DNA of 64,000 nt from Flagellimonas hymeniacidonis (GTDB lineage: Bacteria; Bacteroidota; Bacteroidia; Flavobacteriales; Flavobacteriaceae): contig NZ_VRUR01000002.1 in assembly GCF_008040165.1 (NCBI RefSeq), forward strand, positions 1,488,001 to 1,552,000. The letters run 5' to 3'. A model generated the notes under the pieces. The model was not told where the DNA came from. It ran no database searches and saw nothing but the letters and a program-made list of their open reading frames with translations. Shown one piece after another: positions 54,971 through 64,000 of the stretch (position 1 is the stretch's first letter; every line of letters starts with the position of its first letter). A program made the position numbers and the translations under genes.

Positions 54971-55018
54971 AGATGATAAGCTTAAGGTAAAAACCATTTT
55001 CTTAATCTAATCAATAAA

Positions 55019-55312
55019 ATGTATACAATTAAAGACACTATAAAAAACCAAGGATTTAATAAGCTGAAAGTTGAGAAAGTTGTCAAAACAAATGCTTTGG
55101 AAATATTGAGTATTACTTTGGAAAAAGATGCAATTTTCCCAGAGCATACCTCCCCTACCGATGCCCAGCTAATTGTTTTGGAAGGAGATATAGATTTTCA
55201 TATTCAAGGGAGGACTTTTCAAATAGGGGCACAAAAGCATTTTAGCTTTCCGAAGGAAATTGCGCATTGGGTTAAAGCAAATGCCAATTCAAAATTCTTG
55301 ATCATAAGATAA
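55019..55312 (+). CDS. small cupin-domain protein
   Basis: 97 residues, a single cupin barrel: FPEHTSPTDAQLIVLEGDIDFHIQGRTFQIGAQKHFSFPKEIAHWVKA. The first motif keeps one histidine and no full HxH-E-H set, so metal catalysis is doubtful. It starts 48 nt after the PNPOx-like gene and its last base is shared with nosD. Part of the nos transcript; function unknown. Confidence 0.8.
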   Translation: MYTIKDTIKNQGFNKLKVEKVVKTNALEILSITLEKDAIFPEHTSPTDAQLIVLEGDIDFHIQGRTFQIGAQKHFSFPKEIAHWVKANANSKFLIIR

Positions 55313-56550
55313 TGAAACACCTGAGCGGACTACTGGTTTTCTTAATGTTAATTTCTGGGCATACACTGTCTGCAAAAACCATTTCGGTATGTGCCTCCTG
55401 TTCTGTAAAATCTATTAAATCGGGAATCGAAATAGCGGATGCATTTGATACCCTTCTAATAAAAAAGGGAACTTATAAGGAGTTCAACATTCTTATAAAT
55501 AAGCCTTTGACCCTGCTGGGCGATAAATTTCCAGTAATTGACGGTGAAGATCAAGGGGAAATCATCAGAATCGCTTCGGACAATGTGACCATAGATGGGT
55601 TGTTCATTATCAACGTAGGGACAAGCTATACTTCAGATTACGCAGCCATTCGTGTAGTAAAAAGCGAAAACTTTCTCATTCAAAATGTGGTATTAGAAAA
55701 ATTATTTTTCGGGATTTATCTAGAAAAGTCCAATAACGGTAGGGTATACCATAACAAAATCATTGGGGACGCGGTGGATGAGTACAATTCTGGCAACGGA
55801 ATTCAGCTTTGGTACTCTAAAAATGTAGAAGTAGATCGTAATATTGTTCAGGGGGTGCGTGACGGCATTTATTTGGAGTTTTCGGATAACATCACCATCA
55901 ATAACAATATTAGTACCAACAATCTCAGGTATGGACTCCATTTTATGTTCTCTAATGATGATATCTATACTAACAATACCTTTGAGAATAATGGTGCCGG
56001 AGTTGCTGTGATGTTTTCAAAAAGGATAAAAATGGTGGGTAATACGTTTAAGAAAAATTGGGGAGCCGCAGCTTTTGGAATGCTGTTAAAAGAAATTAAT
56101 GACGCTGAAATATACGGGAACACTTTTGAGGAAAATACGATAGGCATCAATATAGAAGGCTCTAACAGAATACAATATAAAAACAACAATTTTATTAAAA
56201 ACGGATGGGCAATCAAGGTATTGGGGGCTTGTTATACCAACACCTTCTCAAAAAACAATTTTCTCTACAATTCTTTTGATATTTCCTATAACAGCAAACT
56301 CAACGATAATGTTTTTGACCAAAATTACTGGAGCAACTACACAGGATATGATTTAGACAAAAATGGAATTGGAGATGTTCCTTATAGGCCGGTAAAGCTG
56401 TTTTCCTATATTGTGAATAGAACCCCAGAAACCATTGTGCTGCTTCGTAGTCTGTTCATGGATATCATCGATTTCTCTGAAAAAGTTTCACCAGTTTTTA
56501 CTCCAGATAATCTTCTGGACGCGAATCCGCTAATGAAAAGAACAATATGA
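55312..56550 (+). CDS. nosD: NosD periplasmic copper-processing protein
   Basis: 412 residues. A signal peptide (about 1-21) precedes a right-handed parallel beta-helix of the CASH/NosD type with many N-rich turns (NNGRVYHNKI, NITINNNIS, NNLRYGLHFMFSNDD). The C-terminal NYWSNYTGYDLDKNGIGDVPYRP is a NosD hallmark. A CASC pair at C27 and C30 directly follows the signal. NosD takes copper from NosL and helps build the CuZ site, with NosF and NosY supplying ATP-driven changes. It overlaps nosF by 4 nt. Confidence 0.95.
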   Translation: MKHLSGLLVFLMLISGHTLSAKTISVCASCSVKSIKSGIEIADAFDTLLIKKGTYKEFNILINKPLTLLGDKFPVIDGEDQGEIIRIASDNVTIDGLFIINVGTSYTSDYAAIRVVKSENFLIQNVVLEKLFFGIYLEKSNNGRVYHNKIIGDAVDEYNSGNGIQLWYSKNVEVDRNIVQGVRDGIYLEFSDNITINNNISTNNLRYGLHFMFSNDDIYTNNTFENNGAGVAVMFSKRIKMVGNTFKKNWGAAAFGMLLKEINDAEIYGNTFEENTIGINIEGSNRIQYKNNNFIKNGWAIKVLGACYTNTFSKNNFLYNSFDISYNSKLNDNVFDQNYWSNYTGYDLDKNGIGDVPYRPVKLFSYIVNRTPETIVLLRSLFMDIIDFSEKVSPVFTPDNLLDANPLMKRTI

Positions 56551-57263
56551 TTCAAGTACAAGGCTTACATAAAAAGTTTAGCAAGAATCAAGTCCTAACC
56601 GGATTGGATTTAGATATTGAAAACGGGGGAATTTTTGCCATACTAGGTCCCAATGGCTCAGGTAAGACCACATTGATAAAGATTATTCTGGGGATGGTTA
56701 TCGCGGATAAAGGAGCTGTTTCTGTCTTTGGAAAGCCCATTAAAAACAAATGGAAATATCGTCAAGAAATAAAATACCTTCCACAGATTGCCAACTTTCC
56801 CAGCAACCTAAGGGTACGGGAGCTTATTAGAATGATAAAAGATTTACGCCAGCAAACTAGCGAAGAAGAGCAACTTATTGAGTTATTTGGGCTGAAACCT
56901 TTTTTGGATAAAAAACTGGCTACGCTTTCAGGAGGGACAAAGCAAAAGGTGAATATTGTTTTGGCTTTTATGTTTGATAGTCCTCTACTCATTCTTGACG
57001 AGCCAACCACCGGTTTAGATCCTTCAGCTTTAATTAGTTTAAAAGAACTTATTCAAAAAGAAAAAGAAAAAGAAAAAGGCAAAACCATTCTTGTTACCAG
57101 CCATATTATGCAATTTGTAGAAGAGGTTGCTGATGAAATTGTTTACCTGTTAGAAGGTAAAATTTATTTTAGAGGTAGCATCTCCGAACTCATGGAAAAA
57201 ACAACCCAAACTGATTTTGAACATGCCATAGCGGCCATAGCAACCAAAACGACCAATGCTTAA
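56547..57263 (+). CDS. nosF: ABC transporter ATPase NosF
   Basis: 238 residues. Walker A GPNGSGKTT at 34-42, signature TLSGGTKQKV, and Walker B LLILDEPTTGLDPS with the catalytic glutamate. It powers the NosDFY complex for NosZ maturation. It overlaps nosD by 4 nt upstream and nosY by 8 nt downstream, so the three subunits are translationally coupled. Confidence 0.95.
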   Translation: MIQVQGLHKKFSKNQVLTGLDLDIENGGIFAILGPNGSGKTTLIKIILGMVIADKGAVSVFGKPIKNKWKYRQEIKYLPQIANFPSNLRVRELIRMIKDLRQQTSEEEQLIELFGLKPFLDKKLATLSGGTKQKVNIVLAFMFDSPLLILDEPTTGLDPSALISLKELIQKEKEKEKGKTILVTSHIMQFVEEVADEIVYLLEGKIYFRGSISELMEKTTQTDFEHAIAAIATKTTNA

Positions 57264-58038
57264 AATTTTAAAATACAGTTTTTACGATTTAATGCGGAGT
57301 AGATGGAGCTATGTGTACTTTCTATTCTACTTAGCACTTGGTTTTGTGCTTCTATTCTTAAATAATGATGTATCCAAGGCTGTAATCACATTGATGAACG
57401 TGATTATTGTGTTAGTCCCTTTAATCGGGACCATCTTCGGTGTTATGTACTATTATGATTCCAAAGAATTTACCGAACTGTTGCTGGCACAACCCCTAAA
57501 GCGTTCATCTATCTTTCTGGGACAATACCTTGGCGTTGCCTGTTCTTTAACCCTTAGTTTAGTATTGGGATTAGGAATCCCATTTCTTCTGTATGGCCTC
57601 TTTAAAAGTGATGTTATCTTCGATTTTTCACTACTGCTAGTTACCGGGGCATTTTTAACTCTCATTTTTACAGCAATTGCTTTTAACATTGCCATATCCA
57701 ATGAAAATAAAATAAAAGGTTTTGGGTATGCTGTGTTAGCTTGGTTGTTTTTGGCAGTAATTTACGATGGGCTGTTTTTAATGTCGCTGATTATATTTGA
57801 AGAATATCCATTGGATTCTTTTTCCTTAGCGGCTACCATGTTGAATCCTATTGACCTTTCAAGAACCTTAATCCTTCTAAAACTGGATATATCAGCACTC
57901 CTAGGATATACAGGAGCAGTTTTTAAACAATTCTTTGGAACCAATCAAGGCCTCATCATAGCCATATTGATGTTAATTTTATGGACGGTTCTGCCCGTTT
58001 GGAGATTGGTATACAAATCAAAGAAAAAGGATTTTTAA
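57256..58038 (+). CDS. nosY: ABC-2 type permease NosY
   Basis: 260 residues with six hydrophobic helices, the ABC-2 permease layout. YYDSKEFTELLLAQPLKRSSIFLGQYLG in the first cytoplasmic loop is typical of NosY, as is the late GTNQGLIIAILMLILWTVLPVW. It joins NosF and NosD in the copper-site assembly complex. Last gene of the plus-strand nos run. Confidence 0.93.
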   Translation: MLKILKYSFYDLMRSRWSYVYFLFYLALGFVLLFLNNDVSKAVITLMNVIIVLVPLIGTIFGVMYYYDSKEFTELLLAQPLKRSSIFLGQYLGVACSLTLSLVLGLGIPFLLYGLFKSDVIFDFSLLLVTGAFLTLIFTAIAFNIAISNENKIKGFGYAVLAWLFLAVIYDGLFLMSLIIFEEYPLDSFSLAATMLNPIDLSRTLILLKLDISALLGYTGAVFKQFFGTNQGLIIAILMLILWTVLPVWRLVYKSKKKDF

Positions 58039-58110
58039 AGTCGAAATCTAGTTCGGAATATTAAATAATAGGCTTTAAATTCCTAATAGATTTGACATCT
58101 TTAGAATCTT

Positions 58111-58131
58111 CAATGCTTACAATAAGTATTG
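58111..58131 (+). terminator. weak AT-rich hairpin after nosY
   Basis: A 9-bp stem CAATGCTTA/TAAGTATTG with one G-T pair and a 3-nt loop, followed by TTTCTATTT on the plus strand. It lies between convergent nosY and the large secreted protein gene. The stem is poor in G and C, so its strength is doubtful. Confidence 0.45.
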
Positions 58132-58134
58132 TTT

Positions 58135-60792
58135 CTATTTCGTCTTTTTTGTATTCTCATTATCAAGCCAATAAATTAAATATGGAATGTTGTAGGCATG
58201 CGTCCATCCAAAAACTCGAAGACCTTGGTTAATTTCCCAATTGGTAAAGCGTCCAGCACTTTTTGGAAGATTAGACACTTTTAGTAATGCCTCATTATAT
58301 GAATCCACGGTGTTGTACTCATCGCTGTTTTTAGGCAATCTTCCCACTTCAAGTAGTTCAGCACGTATTATTGCTTCTTCAAAAAATGCTTTATGTCCGC
58401 TGAACTCATAACCAATTAACAAAGGATAAATAGTAGCCAAGTAAGACTCCATTTCGTGGTTCAATGGGGGTACATCCCTTATCCAATAGGCATGATTCAG
58501 CAGCGCTTTCTTTATCTCTTTTTTACCGGTAATCTGATAGTATTTGTACAAGCCTTGCGCAACATATGTTTGACTATATCCATATCTATCCAATAGTAAA
58601 TTTCCTCCCTGTTCTTCTTGCAACTGAAGCATTAATCCAACTCTTTCATCCAACTCTTTTTTATACTTAGTAAGTTTGGTAGCATCATATAATTCAACAA
58701 GATTTAGTACCGACAAATACAATCTTCTACCTCTTAAATCGTGTTCTCCCCATATACGTTTTAGATAAGTATCGCCTGTCATTTTAGCAACCTCCAAAGC
58801 TCGGTGATCACCACTAATATAATATGACGCGATCCACCCTTGAATCCAAACATGGGCGCTAAGCAAAGCATACCAATGTTCGTTGGCATGTCTTCTGCCA
58901 ATACCTAAATAGGGCGTTGATTCTGGTTCCTCTCTATAATCCCAAAAATCTATAGCATCATTTATCTGTCCTAAATAATTTCTTTTTTTGGGCCAATGTA
59001 CATTATCCACATCCATGGTATGTCTGCTCATGGCCTGTGCCATATGGAAGTATTTTGCATTGCCAGTTCTCATAAAATTGGTCCATAACATAAAATCAAT
59101 TGTGGGCTCATTGTTTGTCCATTGAAACCATTTTTTATTGTAGAAATATGTTTTCCCGTCGCCATAATCAAACATCCCATACCACGGCTCATTGTTTTGG
59201 TTAAATGACCACCAGTCGTATTTGTACTGCAAAGCGTTTTCAAATTGAGGATACTTATCTGAAAATGGCGCCATATTGCCATACACCTTAGAATTTGAAT
59301 ACCATTCCGGAGTTGCATGAGCTATTGGACTATTGAGTACGTAGTCCATTTTTTGATTTATAATTTTCTCAGATTGATTATCATGAAAATAGTAGAGAAA
59401 TTCCGTGGTTTTAGTGATTCCTTGAGCAAAATTGTCTAACATTCCACCGTCTGACTCTGTGTTATCACGAGCAAAACTCATAGGTCCATTTTCTAGAGGC
59501 CAAATATTTCCCAAGAGCATTTTAGAACTGGGATCAACTTCAATTCCTTTAGGATATTCCTTTAAAAAATTTTTGATTCCAATACTTACTCCTTTTTTAC
59601 CATCAGAAACATCAATCCAACCTTTTGCCCTTTGTGTTTCATTTACCACTTTTTTGCCTTTTGTTACAACTGCTTTAAATATAGATTTATCACCTGTTAG
59701 CATGTTGTCACTTTCTCCATTTTTGGATTTACTCGTATATAAACTTCTCAAGCTCTGCCCATTATTTCTTTCAGGGCCTTTTTGTAAAAGACTTATCTTT
59801 TTATTCCCATCAAAGTCGATTTTCTTAACTTCTTCTTCTAAGGATTTAGAATCCCAATTTCCAGTATAAAGCGGTAAAGAAATCTCTGCCTCATCACCAA
59901 GATGATATTTAAGCTGAAGCCCACAAGCCGCTATCTGATCATTTGGTTGTGTCCATCCAGGATCATTTGAGGTGTCTTCTGATATTATTTTCTTATTCTG
60001 GGTGGCAATATTTGCATGTTCTCCATCCTGTTTTTTATGTTTATCAGGAACACCGGTGTATGTCATCGTATGCAAAACCTTTACATATGTTTTTCCAGCA
60101 TAAGTGTGCAACCTAATGGTAAATGGCGACAGATTATTATCCTCTCTCCCATACACGTAGGTTCCTTCTACTCTAAAAATCATATGCATGGGACCAGAAC
60201 CTTTTTCTCTAAAAACTTCATTTATGATTGCTTTTGATGCATCAATACCCGAATCGTCCAAAATATCCAGAAAGGTTCCTCTTTTATTTTCAGGAGCAGA
60301 AGCTATCAGTTCATTTTCATCAAACTTGCCATTTTGATCAGAATCAAGATAAACTTCATCTAGAAATCCATTTCCCTGCTTATTTATGGAAAAGGACAAT
60401 GGTCCTGTATTTACCTTTATACCACCCCTAGGTCTCATGTTGTTTGTAGAAACTATCCTTTCTTTAGACCTCATCGGTTCAACACCTTCTCCGTATTCCA
60501 GAATATAATCAGGAGCTACTTCAGAAAAGAAGAATACCCATATCCATTTAATGCTTTCATCTGCTGGCTCCCATGAAGTCACTTCTGTTGTCTGACAAGC
60601 TATTTCTTTTCCTTTGGAGTTCAATAACCTAACATTCCCTACAGAATATAGTTCTCCTTTTGGAAACGGAATGCCAATGGTAATAGGGGCTCCTTCCACA
60701 TTGTTTTCAATGGTAATATTGAGCTCTTTGGTTTCAATAGCAAAGGTTTTTAGACCCATGCAAATCAATAATACCAGTAATGTGTTCTTCAT
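58135..60792 (-). CDS. secreted PcRGLX/YetA-like protein (PL26-type lyase candidate)
   Basis: 885 residues with a signal peptide (about 1-18). The N-terminal RIFT-barrel-like domain (about 20-120) has GAPITIGIPFPKGELYSVGNVRLL. A middle beta-sandwich (to about 440) carries an EF-hand-like DSDQNGKFDENE. The C-terminal part (about 450-880) looks like an alpha/alpha toroid with ARNDANEHWYALL-like W, H and Y positions (RRHANEHWYALLSAHVW). This layout fits the exo-rhamnogalacturonan lyase type (PL26, YetA). Family placement is by architecture and memory of motifs, so the reaction is not certain. It is last in the minus-strand carbohydrate cluster. Confidence 0.65.
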   Translation of the reverse strand: MKNTLLVLLICMGLKTFAIETKELNITIENNVEGAPITIGIPFPKGELYSVGNVRLLNSKGKEIACQTTEVTSWEPADESIKWIWVFFFSEVAPDYILEYGEGVEPMRSKERIVSTNNMRPRGGIKVNTGPLSFSINKQGNGFLDEVYLDSDQNGKFDENELIASAPENKRGTFLDILDDSGIDASKAIINEVFREKGSGPMHMIFRVEGTYVYGREDNNLSPFTIRLHTYAGKTYVKVLHTMTYTGVPDKHKKQDGEHANIATQNKKIISEDTSNDPGWTQPNDQIAACGLQLKYHLGDEAEISLPLYTGNWDSKSLEEEVKKIDFDGNKKISLLQKGPERNNGQSLRSLYTSKSKNGESDNMLTGDKSIFKAVVTKGKKVVNETQRAKGWIDVSDGKKGVSIGIKNFLKEYPKGIEVDPSSKMLLGNIWPLENGPMSFARDNTESDGGMLDNFAQGITKTTEFLYYFHDNQSEKIINQKMDYVLNSPIAHATPEWYSNSKVYGNMAPFSDKYPQFENALQYKYDWWSFNQNNEPWYGMFDYGDGKTYFYNKKWFQWTNNEPTIDFMLWTNFMRTGNAKYFHMAQAMSRHTMDVDNVHWPKKRNYLGQINDAIDFWDYREEPESTPYLGIGRRHANEHWYALLSAHVWIQGWIASYYISGDHRALEVAKMTGDTYLKRIWGEHDLRGRRLYLSVLNLVELYDATKLTKYKKELDERVGLMLQLQEEQGGNLLLDRYGYSQTYVAQGLYKYYQITGKKEIKKALLNHAYWIRDVPPLNHEMESYLATIYPLLIGYEFSGHKAFFEEAIIRAELLEVGRLPKNSDEYNTVDSYNEALLKVSNLPKSAGRFTNWEINQGLRVFGWTHAYNIPYLIYWLDNENTKKTK

Positions 60793-60851
60793 TTTTTATA
60801 TTTTTTATTTGGCACTGTATTCCCAAATGGGACTACAGTGTTTCAGAATAA

Positions 60852-61709
60852 TTATTCTTGTATTGTTACCTCTAATTTTTGAAAGCATAAACTTGCGGCT
60901 CCCAAAATGGCAGATTCTGCCAACTCTGATGTTTCTATTTTTAAATTTTTTATCTGCTCTGGATAGGCAAATAAATTTATCTTTTGATCCATAGATTGCT
61001 TAAAAAAAGAATACGCTTTGCGTATTGATCCTCCAAGGATAATAGCTTCGGGGGCAAATAGGTATAAAATCGTATTAATTGCCTCTCCCAAGTGTGTGCC
61101 AAATTCTGCGAAAGCAGTTAATGCCAAATCATCACCTTGTAATGCCCTATCATGAATCTCTTTTGCGTTCAGCCCATAATTATCAGTGAAAAAAAAGCTG
61201 CTTGTATACTGTTCCAAAATGCTGTCTTTATACGCTATCATTCCTATCTCTCCAGCTCCTGATAGAACTCCATTGTAAATTTCATTGTTGATGATTATTC
61301 CCATGCCCAGTCCAGTGCCTATAGAGAGTCCAATAAAATTTTGAAAATCTTTTCCTGTTCCATATAACTTTTCTCCCATTGCAAAGCAATTGGCATCATT
61401 GTTTATGTATACAGGAATGCTGTATCTATTTTCTAGGATGGTTTTCAAATGAACTTCTTTCCATGCAGGTATATTCTGTACATCATATACAATTCCTTTT
61501 AAAGAATCAACTATGGCCGGTACACCTACGCCTATAGCTTTGGTGTTATTGGTAATCAATCCATCAATGCAATTGAACAAAAGTTCCAGTGTTTGCTTCT
61601 CAGAATCCTCTGCATTTACAGACACAAAAGACTGACCGGTAATCGCCCCTTCTTTAACAATGCCCGCGTTGATGTTGGTACCGCCTATATCTACCCCAAG
61701 AACCTCCAT
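60852..61709 (-). CDS. ROK family sugar kinase
   Basis: 285 residues. The phosphate loop is GVDIGGTNINAG at 4-15, the catalytic aspartate lies in INNDANCFAMGE, and IGTGLGMGIIIN follows. The usual CxCGxxGC zinc motif of ROK kinases is absent; the matching region reads AYKDSILEQYTSSF, as in some Bacteroidota members. The substrate is probably a hexose or N-acetylhexosamine. It lies 8 nt after the MFS gene. Confidence 0.88.
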   Translation of the reverse strand: MEVLGVDIGGTNINAGIVKEGAITGQSFVSVNAEDSEKQTLELLFNCIDGLITNNTKAIGVGVPAIVDSLKGIVYDVQNIPAWKEVHLKTILENRYSIPVYINNDANCFAMGEKLYGTGKDFQNFIGLSIGTGLGMGIIINNEIYNGVLSGAGEIGMIAYKDSILEQYTSSFFFTDNYGLNAKEIHDRALQGDDLALTAFAEFGTHLGEAINTILYLFAPEAIILGGSIRKAYSFFKQSMDQKINLFAYPEQIKNLKIETSELAESAILGAASLCFQKLEVTIQE

Positions 61710-61717
61710 ACCCCTAG

Positions 61718-62983
61718 CTAATTACTTGGCTTATTTTTTAATTGAATGGTTTTGTTGTTCACTAAGGGTTTTGCCCAGAAACCTATAGATAGTACAAAAG
61801 CTAAAGGAATCAGTAAAAAGAACATGCCTATTTTAAGGCTTGAAACTTCACCCAATGCTCCAACCAAAAATGGAATAATCGCTCCTCCTGCTATGCCAGT
61901 GCATAAGATTCCTGAAAGCGAACCATGATTTTCTTTTACAGAATTAAGTGCAAGAGAAAAAATAACAGACCACATAACTGATATAAAGAAACCTATTGCC
62001 GGAAATGCAAAAAGAGCAACTTTATCGCTTCCTGTAAGGGCTAGAACCAAGAATACCATGGTAATAGCAGTAGCTCCTATTAAGAGTTTTCTACTATCCA
62101 TAATTTTTAACAACAATAATCCAAGTAAACAACCTACGGTTAGCATAGCCCAAAAATAGGCCACCGTATCGGCGCCAACTGTCTGAGCATCCAAACCATG
62201 ATATTGATAAAGAAATTGAGAAATCCAATTCCCTACACCCTGCTCCGTTCCTACATAACAAAAGATTCCCAGAAAAAACAGAACTGTCCATTTATTCTTT
62301 AAAAGGCTGAAATACGAGCTTGTATCACCAGCTACCTCATCTTCATTCTTTTCATATTTTGGGTATCGAGTAAGAAACACAACAGCCAATAATACAACAG
62401 CAATTACAGAAAAGATCATATATAACCCTACCCATGGTAGATTTTCAGGAACCAAATCTCTTATATAACCAGCCATTCCAAATTCATTCGAATCTGTATC
62501 AACTACATATTTATATAAAAAAGGACTCAGAAACGAAGCCAAACCAAACACCAGCTGGGCCAGAACAGAGTTGAACGCAAAATGTTCCTCTCCTCCGGCA
62601 ACCCTAAGCATTGGGTTTATAATGACTTGCAAAACTGCCATACATGAACCTAGGGCAAACAGTGTAATACTGAATACAACATAACTAGGAAAGAAAGCAA
62701 ACCCCATGGAAGCCAAAGCCATAAATAAAAATGACCATGACAATAAGGTCTTATCGCTATACTTTTCGGATAAAAACCCTGCGGGAATAGACATTACGCC
62801 ATACGCAATAAAGAAAGCAAAAGGCAATAATCCGGTCAATGTTAGACTAAGGTCAAAACTATTCTTTACATCAACAATTATCGAATTCAGTATGTTGGTT
62901 ATAAAAGATATTACAAAGAATATCAGCATCACCAAAGCTATTATATGGTAATATCTTTTTGAGGTCGTTTTTTCGCTAGCCAT
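61718..62983 (-). CDS. MFS sugar permease, FucP/NagP-like
   Basis: 421 residues with twelve hydrophobic helices. FFVISFITNILNSIIVDVKNSF near the start and FYVGTEQGVGNWISQFL in helix 7 fit the FucP-type family (proton symporters for fucose, glucose or GlcNAc). It is 8 nt before the ROK kinase and 27 nt after the PIG-L gene, so import and phosphorylation of one sugar appear coupled. The sugar is not identified. Confidence 0.85.
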   Translation of the reverse strand: MASEKTTSKRYYHIIALVMLIFFVISFITNILNSIIVDVKNSFDLSLTLTGLLPFAFFIAYGVMSIPAGFLSEKYSDKTLLSWSFLFMALASMGFAFFPSYVVFSITLFALGSCMAVLQVIINPMLRVAGGEEHFAFNSVLAQLVFGLASFLSPFLYKYVVDTDSNEFGMAGYIRDLVPENLPWVGLYMIFSVIAVVLLAVVFLTRYPKYEKNEDEVAGDTSSYFSLLKNKWTVLFFLGIFCYVGTEQGVGNWISQFLYQYHGLDAQTVGADTVAYFWAMLTVGCLLGLLLLKIMDSRKLLIGATAITMVFLVLALTGSDKVALFAFPAIGFFISVMWSVIFSLALNSVKENHGSLSGILCTGIAGGAIIPFLVGALGEVSSLKIGMFFLLIPLAFVLSIGFWAKPLVNNKTIQLKNKPSN

Positions 62984-63010
62984 TGGTTTATTGGTTTATC
63001 AGGTTGCAGT

Positions 63011-63895
63011 TTACTTTTTGCCAAGCATAGGAAAGAGTTGCTTTATTTCCTCATCAGTTGGTTGTTTTCCATATTCACATATTTCAAAAAACTCTACATG
63101 TTTAGCATTGGCTGTATTCATATTTGGGTACCATTTTTTTATGGCGCTAGCTTCCGTAGCATCCCAAGTTTTTTCTCTTGCCCACCTTTGTTTTAGCCAA
63201 TTAATTCGTTCGGCTTCTCCCGAAGGAACTTGACTCATATCCGCACCACTTACCCATGGCAACCATTCGAACATCTGAGAGTCATGAGCAGCCAAAGCTC
63301 TAACCTTTGTATCAATTACCTCATCTACAACCACTGCGATATCTTTTGAAAATGGATATGGTTTTTGAAAATTATCTTTCATATAGATAAAGACAGGATT
63401 CTTTTTTAAAGGTGGCGTATCTGGTGTTACATTGGGCACTATCACCAAATATGCGGCATCTTGAACCGCTATTCCAGCATTTCTATGATCAGGGTGGTAA
63501 TCGTTGGGGCGTAGACCCAAAACAATATCTGCATCCCATTCTCGAATTTTTCTGATTACCTGATGCCTAACATTTAAAGTTGGAATTAATTCTGCATCAT
63601 GGTTATCTAATACGTCATACTCAATTCCTAAAATTTCCGCAGCTTTTTTGGCCTCAGCGCGTCTACGTTTTCCAAGAACACCTCCACCCATACTTTGATG
63701 TCCAGCATCCCCGTTGGTCAAGGCTACGAACTTTACATTATGTCCCATTTTAGCGAATAGGGCCGCTGTACCGCCAAACTTGGAATCACAGTCATCAGGA
63801 TGGGCTCCAATAGCAATAATATTCAATACTTTTTTCTCCTGTGCTTGGACCATAAATCCAACGCACATGCAAATAATTAATAAGATATTTTTCAT
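63011..63895 (-). CDS. secreted PIG-L family deacetylase
   Basis: 294 residues with a signal peptide (about 1-18). IGAHPDDCDSKFGGTAALF carries the zinc HPDD motif and RPNDYHPDHRNAG the third zinc ligand region. The family removes N-acetyl groups from GlcNAc-type sugars; BshB of bacillithiol synthesis is a cytoplasmic relative, but the signal peptide here excludes that role. It is the first gene of the cluster with the MFS permease, ROK kinase and large secreted protein. The 105 nt upstream to the window end show no promoter I can support. Confidence 0.85.
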   Translation of the reverse strand: MKNILLIICMCVGFMVQAQEKKVLNIIAIGAHPDDCDSKFGGTAALFAKMGHNVKFVALTNGDAGHQSMGGGVLGKRRRAEAKKAAEILGIEYDVLDNHDAELIPTLNVRHQVIRKIREWDADIVLGLRPNDYHPDHRNAGIAVQDAAYLVIVPNVTPDTPPLKKNPVFIYMKDNFQKPYPFSKDIAVVVDEVIDTKVRALAAHDSQMFEWLPWVSGADMSQVPSGEAERINWLKQRWAREKTWDATEASAIKKWYPNMNTANAKHVEFFEICEYGKQPTDEEIKQLFPMLGKK

Positions 63896-64000
63896 TATAT
63901 AGTTCTTTATTTAAGGGTTTTAAACTGATAATTGACAGTACAATTTATTTATCTGAGTTCATAATTTTCAAATCAATGTATTACCATATGAAAGCATAAG

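Overview
The window looks like a chromosomal segment of a marine member of the Flavobacteriaceae (Bacteroidota). The reasons are its AT-rich DNA, -7 promoter boxes of the form TAnnTTTG with scarce Shine-Dalgarno sites, a bacillithiol gene (bshA), Gram-negative envelope genes (LptD, TamB, OmpA-type), many lipoproteins, a Sec-type (clade II) NosZ, and genes for using or decorating algal-type polysaccharides. This is inference from gene content; no rRNA, tRNA, CRISPR array or insertion sequence was seen.

Layout. 1-8.7 kb (all minus strand): polysaccharide decoration and sulfate activation. It holds an SGNH-type protein cut by the window edge, an MBOAT O-acyltransferase, a methyltransferase, a NodU-type carbamoyltransferase, then cysN-cysD-cysC, a doubled DUF2061 protein and cysQ. 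Together these can make PAPS, recycle PAP and modify glycans. 8.7-20.4 kb (minus): OmpA-like protein, PrcB-like lipoprotein, bshA, a GH3/serine-hydrolase fusion, a run of mlaD and two iron-sulfur proteins followed by two accessory genes, and a cell-wall amidase. 20.5-37.1 kb (mixed): lptD, ridA, a BadF-type kinase, gapA-pfkA, tamB, tsaD, rsmE, a DUF4159 protein, an AI-2E-type permease and a THUMP-like methyltransferase. 37.1-39.1 kb (minus): VanX-like peptidase, a lipoprotein hydrolase and a 5'-nucleotidase.

39.2-45.8 kb (minus): a tight five-gene operon xylB-xylA-SSS symporter-GH26-like lipoprotein-lacI. It should release, import, isomerise and phosphorylate xylose under its own LacI-type repressor. 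CGAAAA/TTTTCG half-sites lie upstream, and a closely similar site lies upstream of pfkA-gapA.

46.1-58.0 kb (mostly plus): a nitrous-oxide respiration island joined to a copper-acquisition set. The copper set is a small Cys-rich protein, an OprC/NosA-like TonB receptor broken by one in-frame TGA, and a Met/His-rich lipoprotein. An Rrf2 regulator follows, then cytochrome c, a fasciclin lipoprotein, nosZ, a nosB-like gene, nosL, a PNPOx-like protein, a cupin, nosD, nosF and nosY. The promoters of the copper set and of the cytochrome c-nosZ set share a 46-bp element (39 of 46 identical). In both, a TGACAATTATCA dyad lies exactly 23 nt before a TAnnTTTG box. This points to one regulon for copper uptake and N2O reduction and is the most interesting signal in the window.

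58.1-63.9 kb (minus): a carbohydrate cluster of a PIG-L deacetylase, a FucP-like MFS transporter, a ROK kinase and a large secreted PcRGLX/YetA-like protein (PL26-type).
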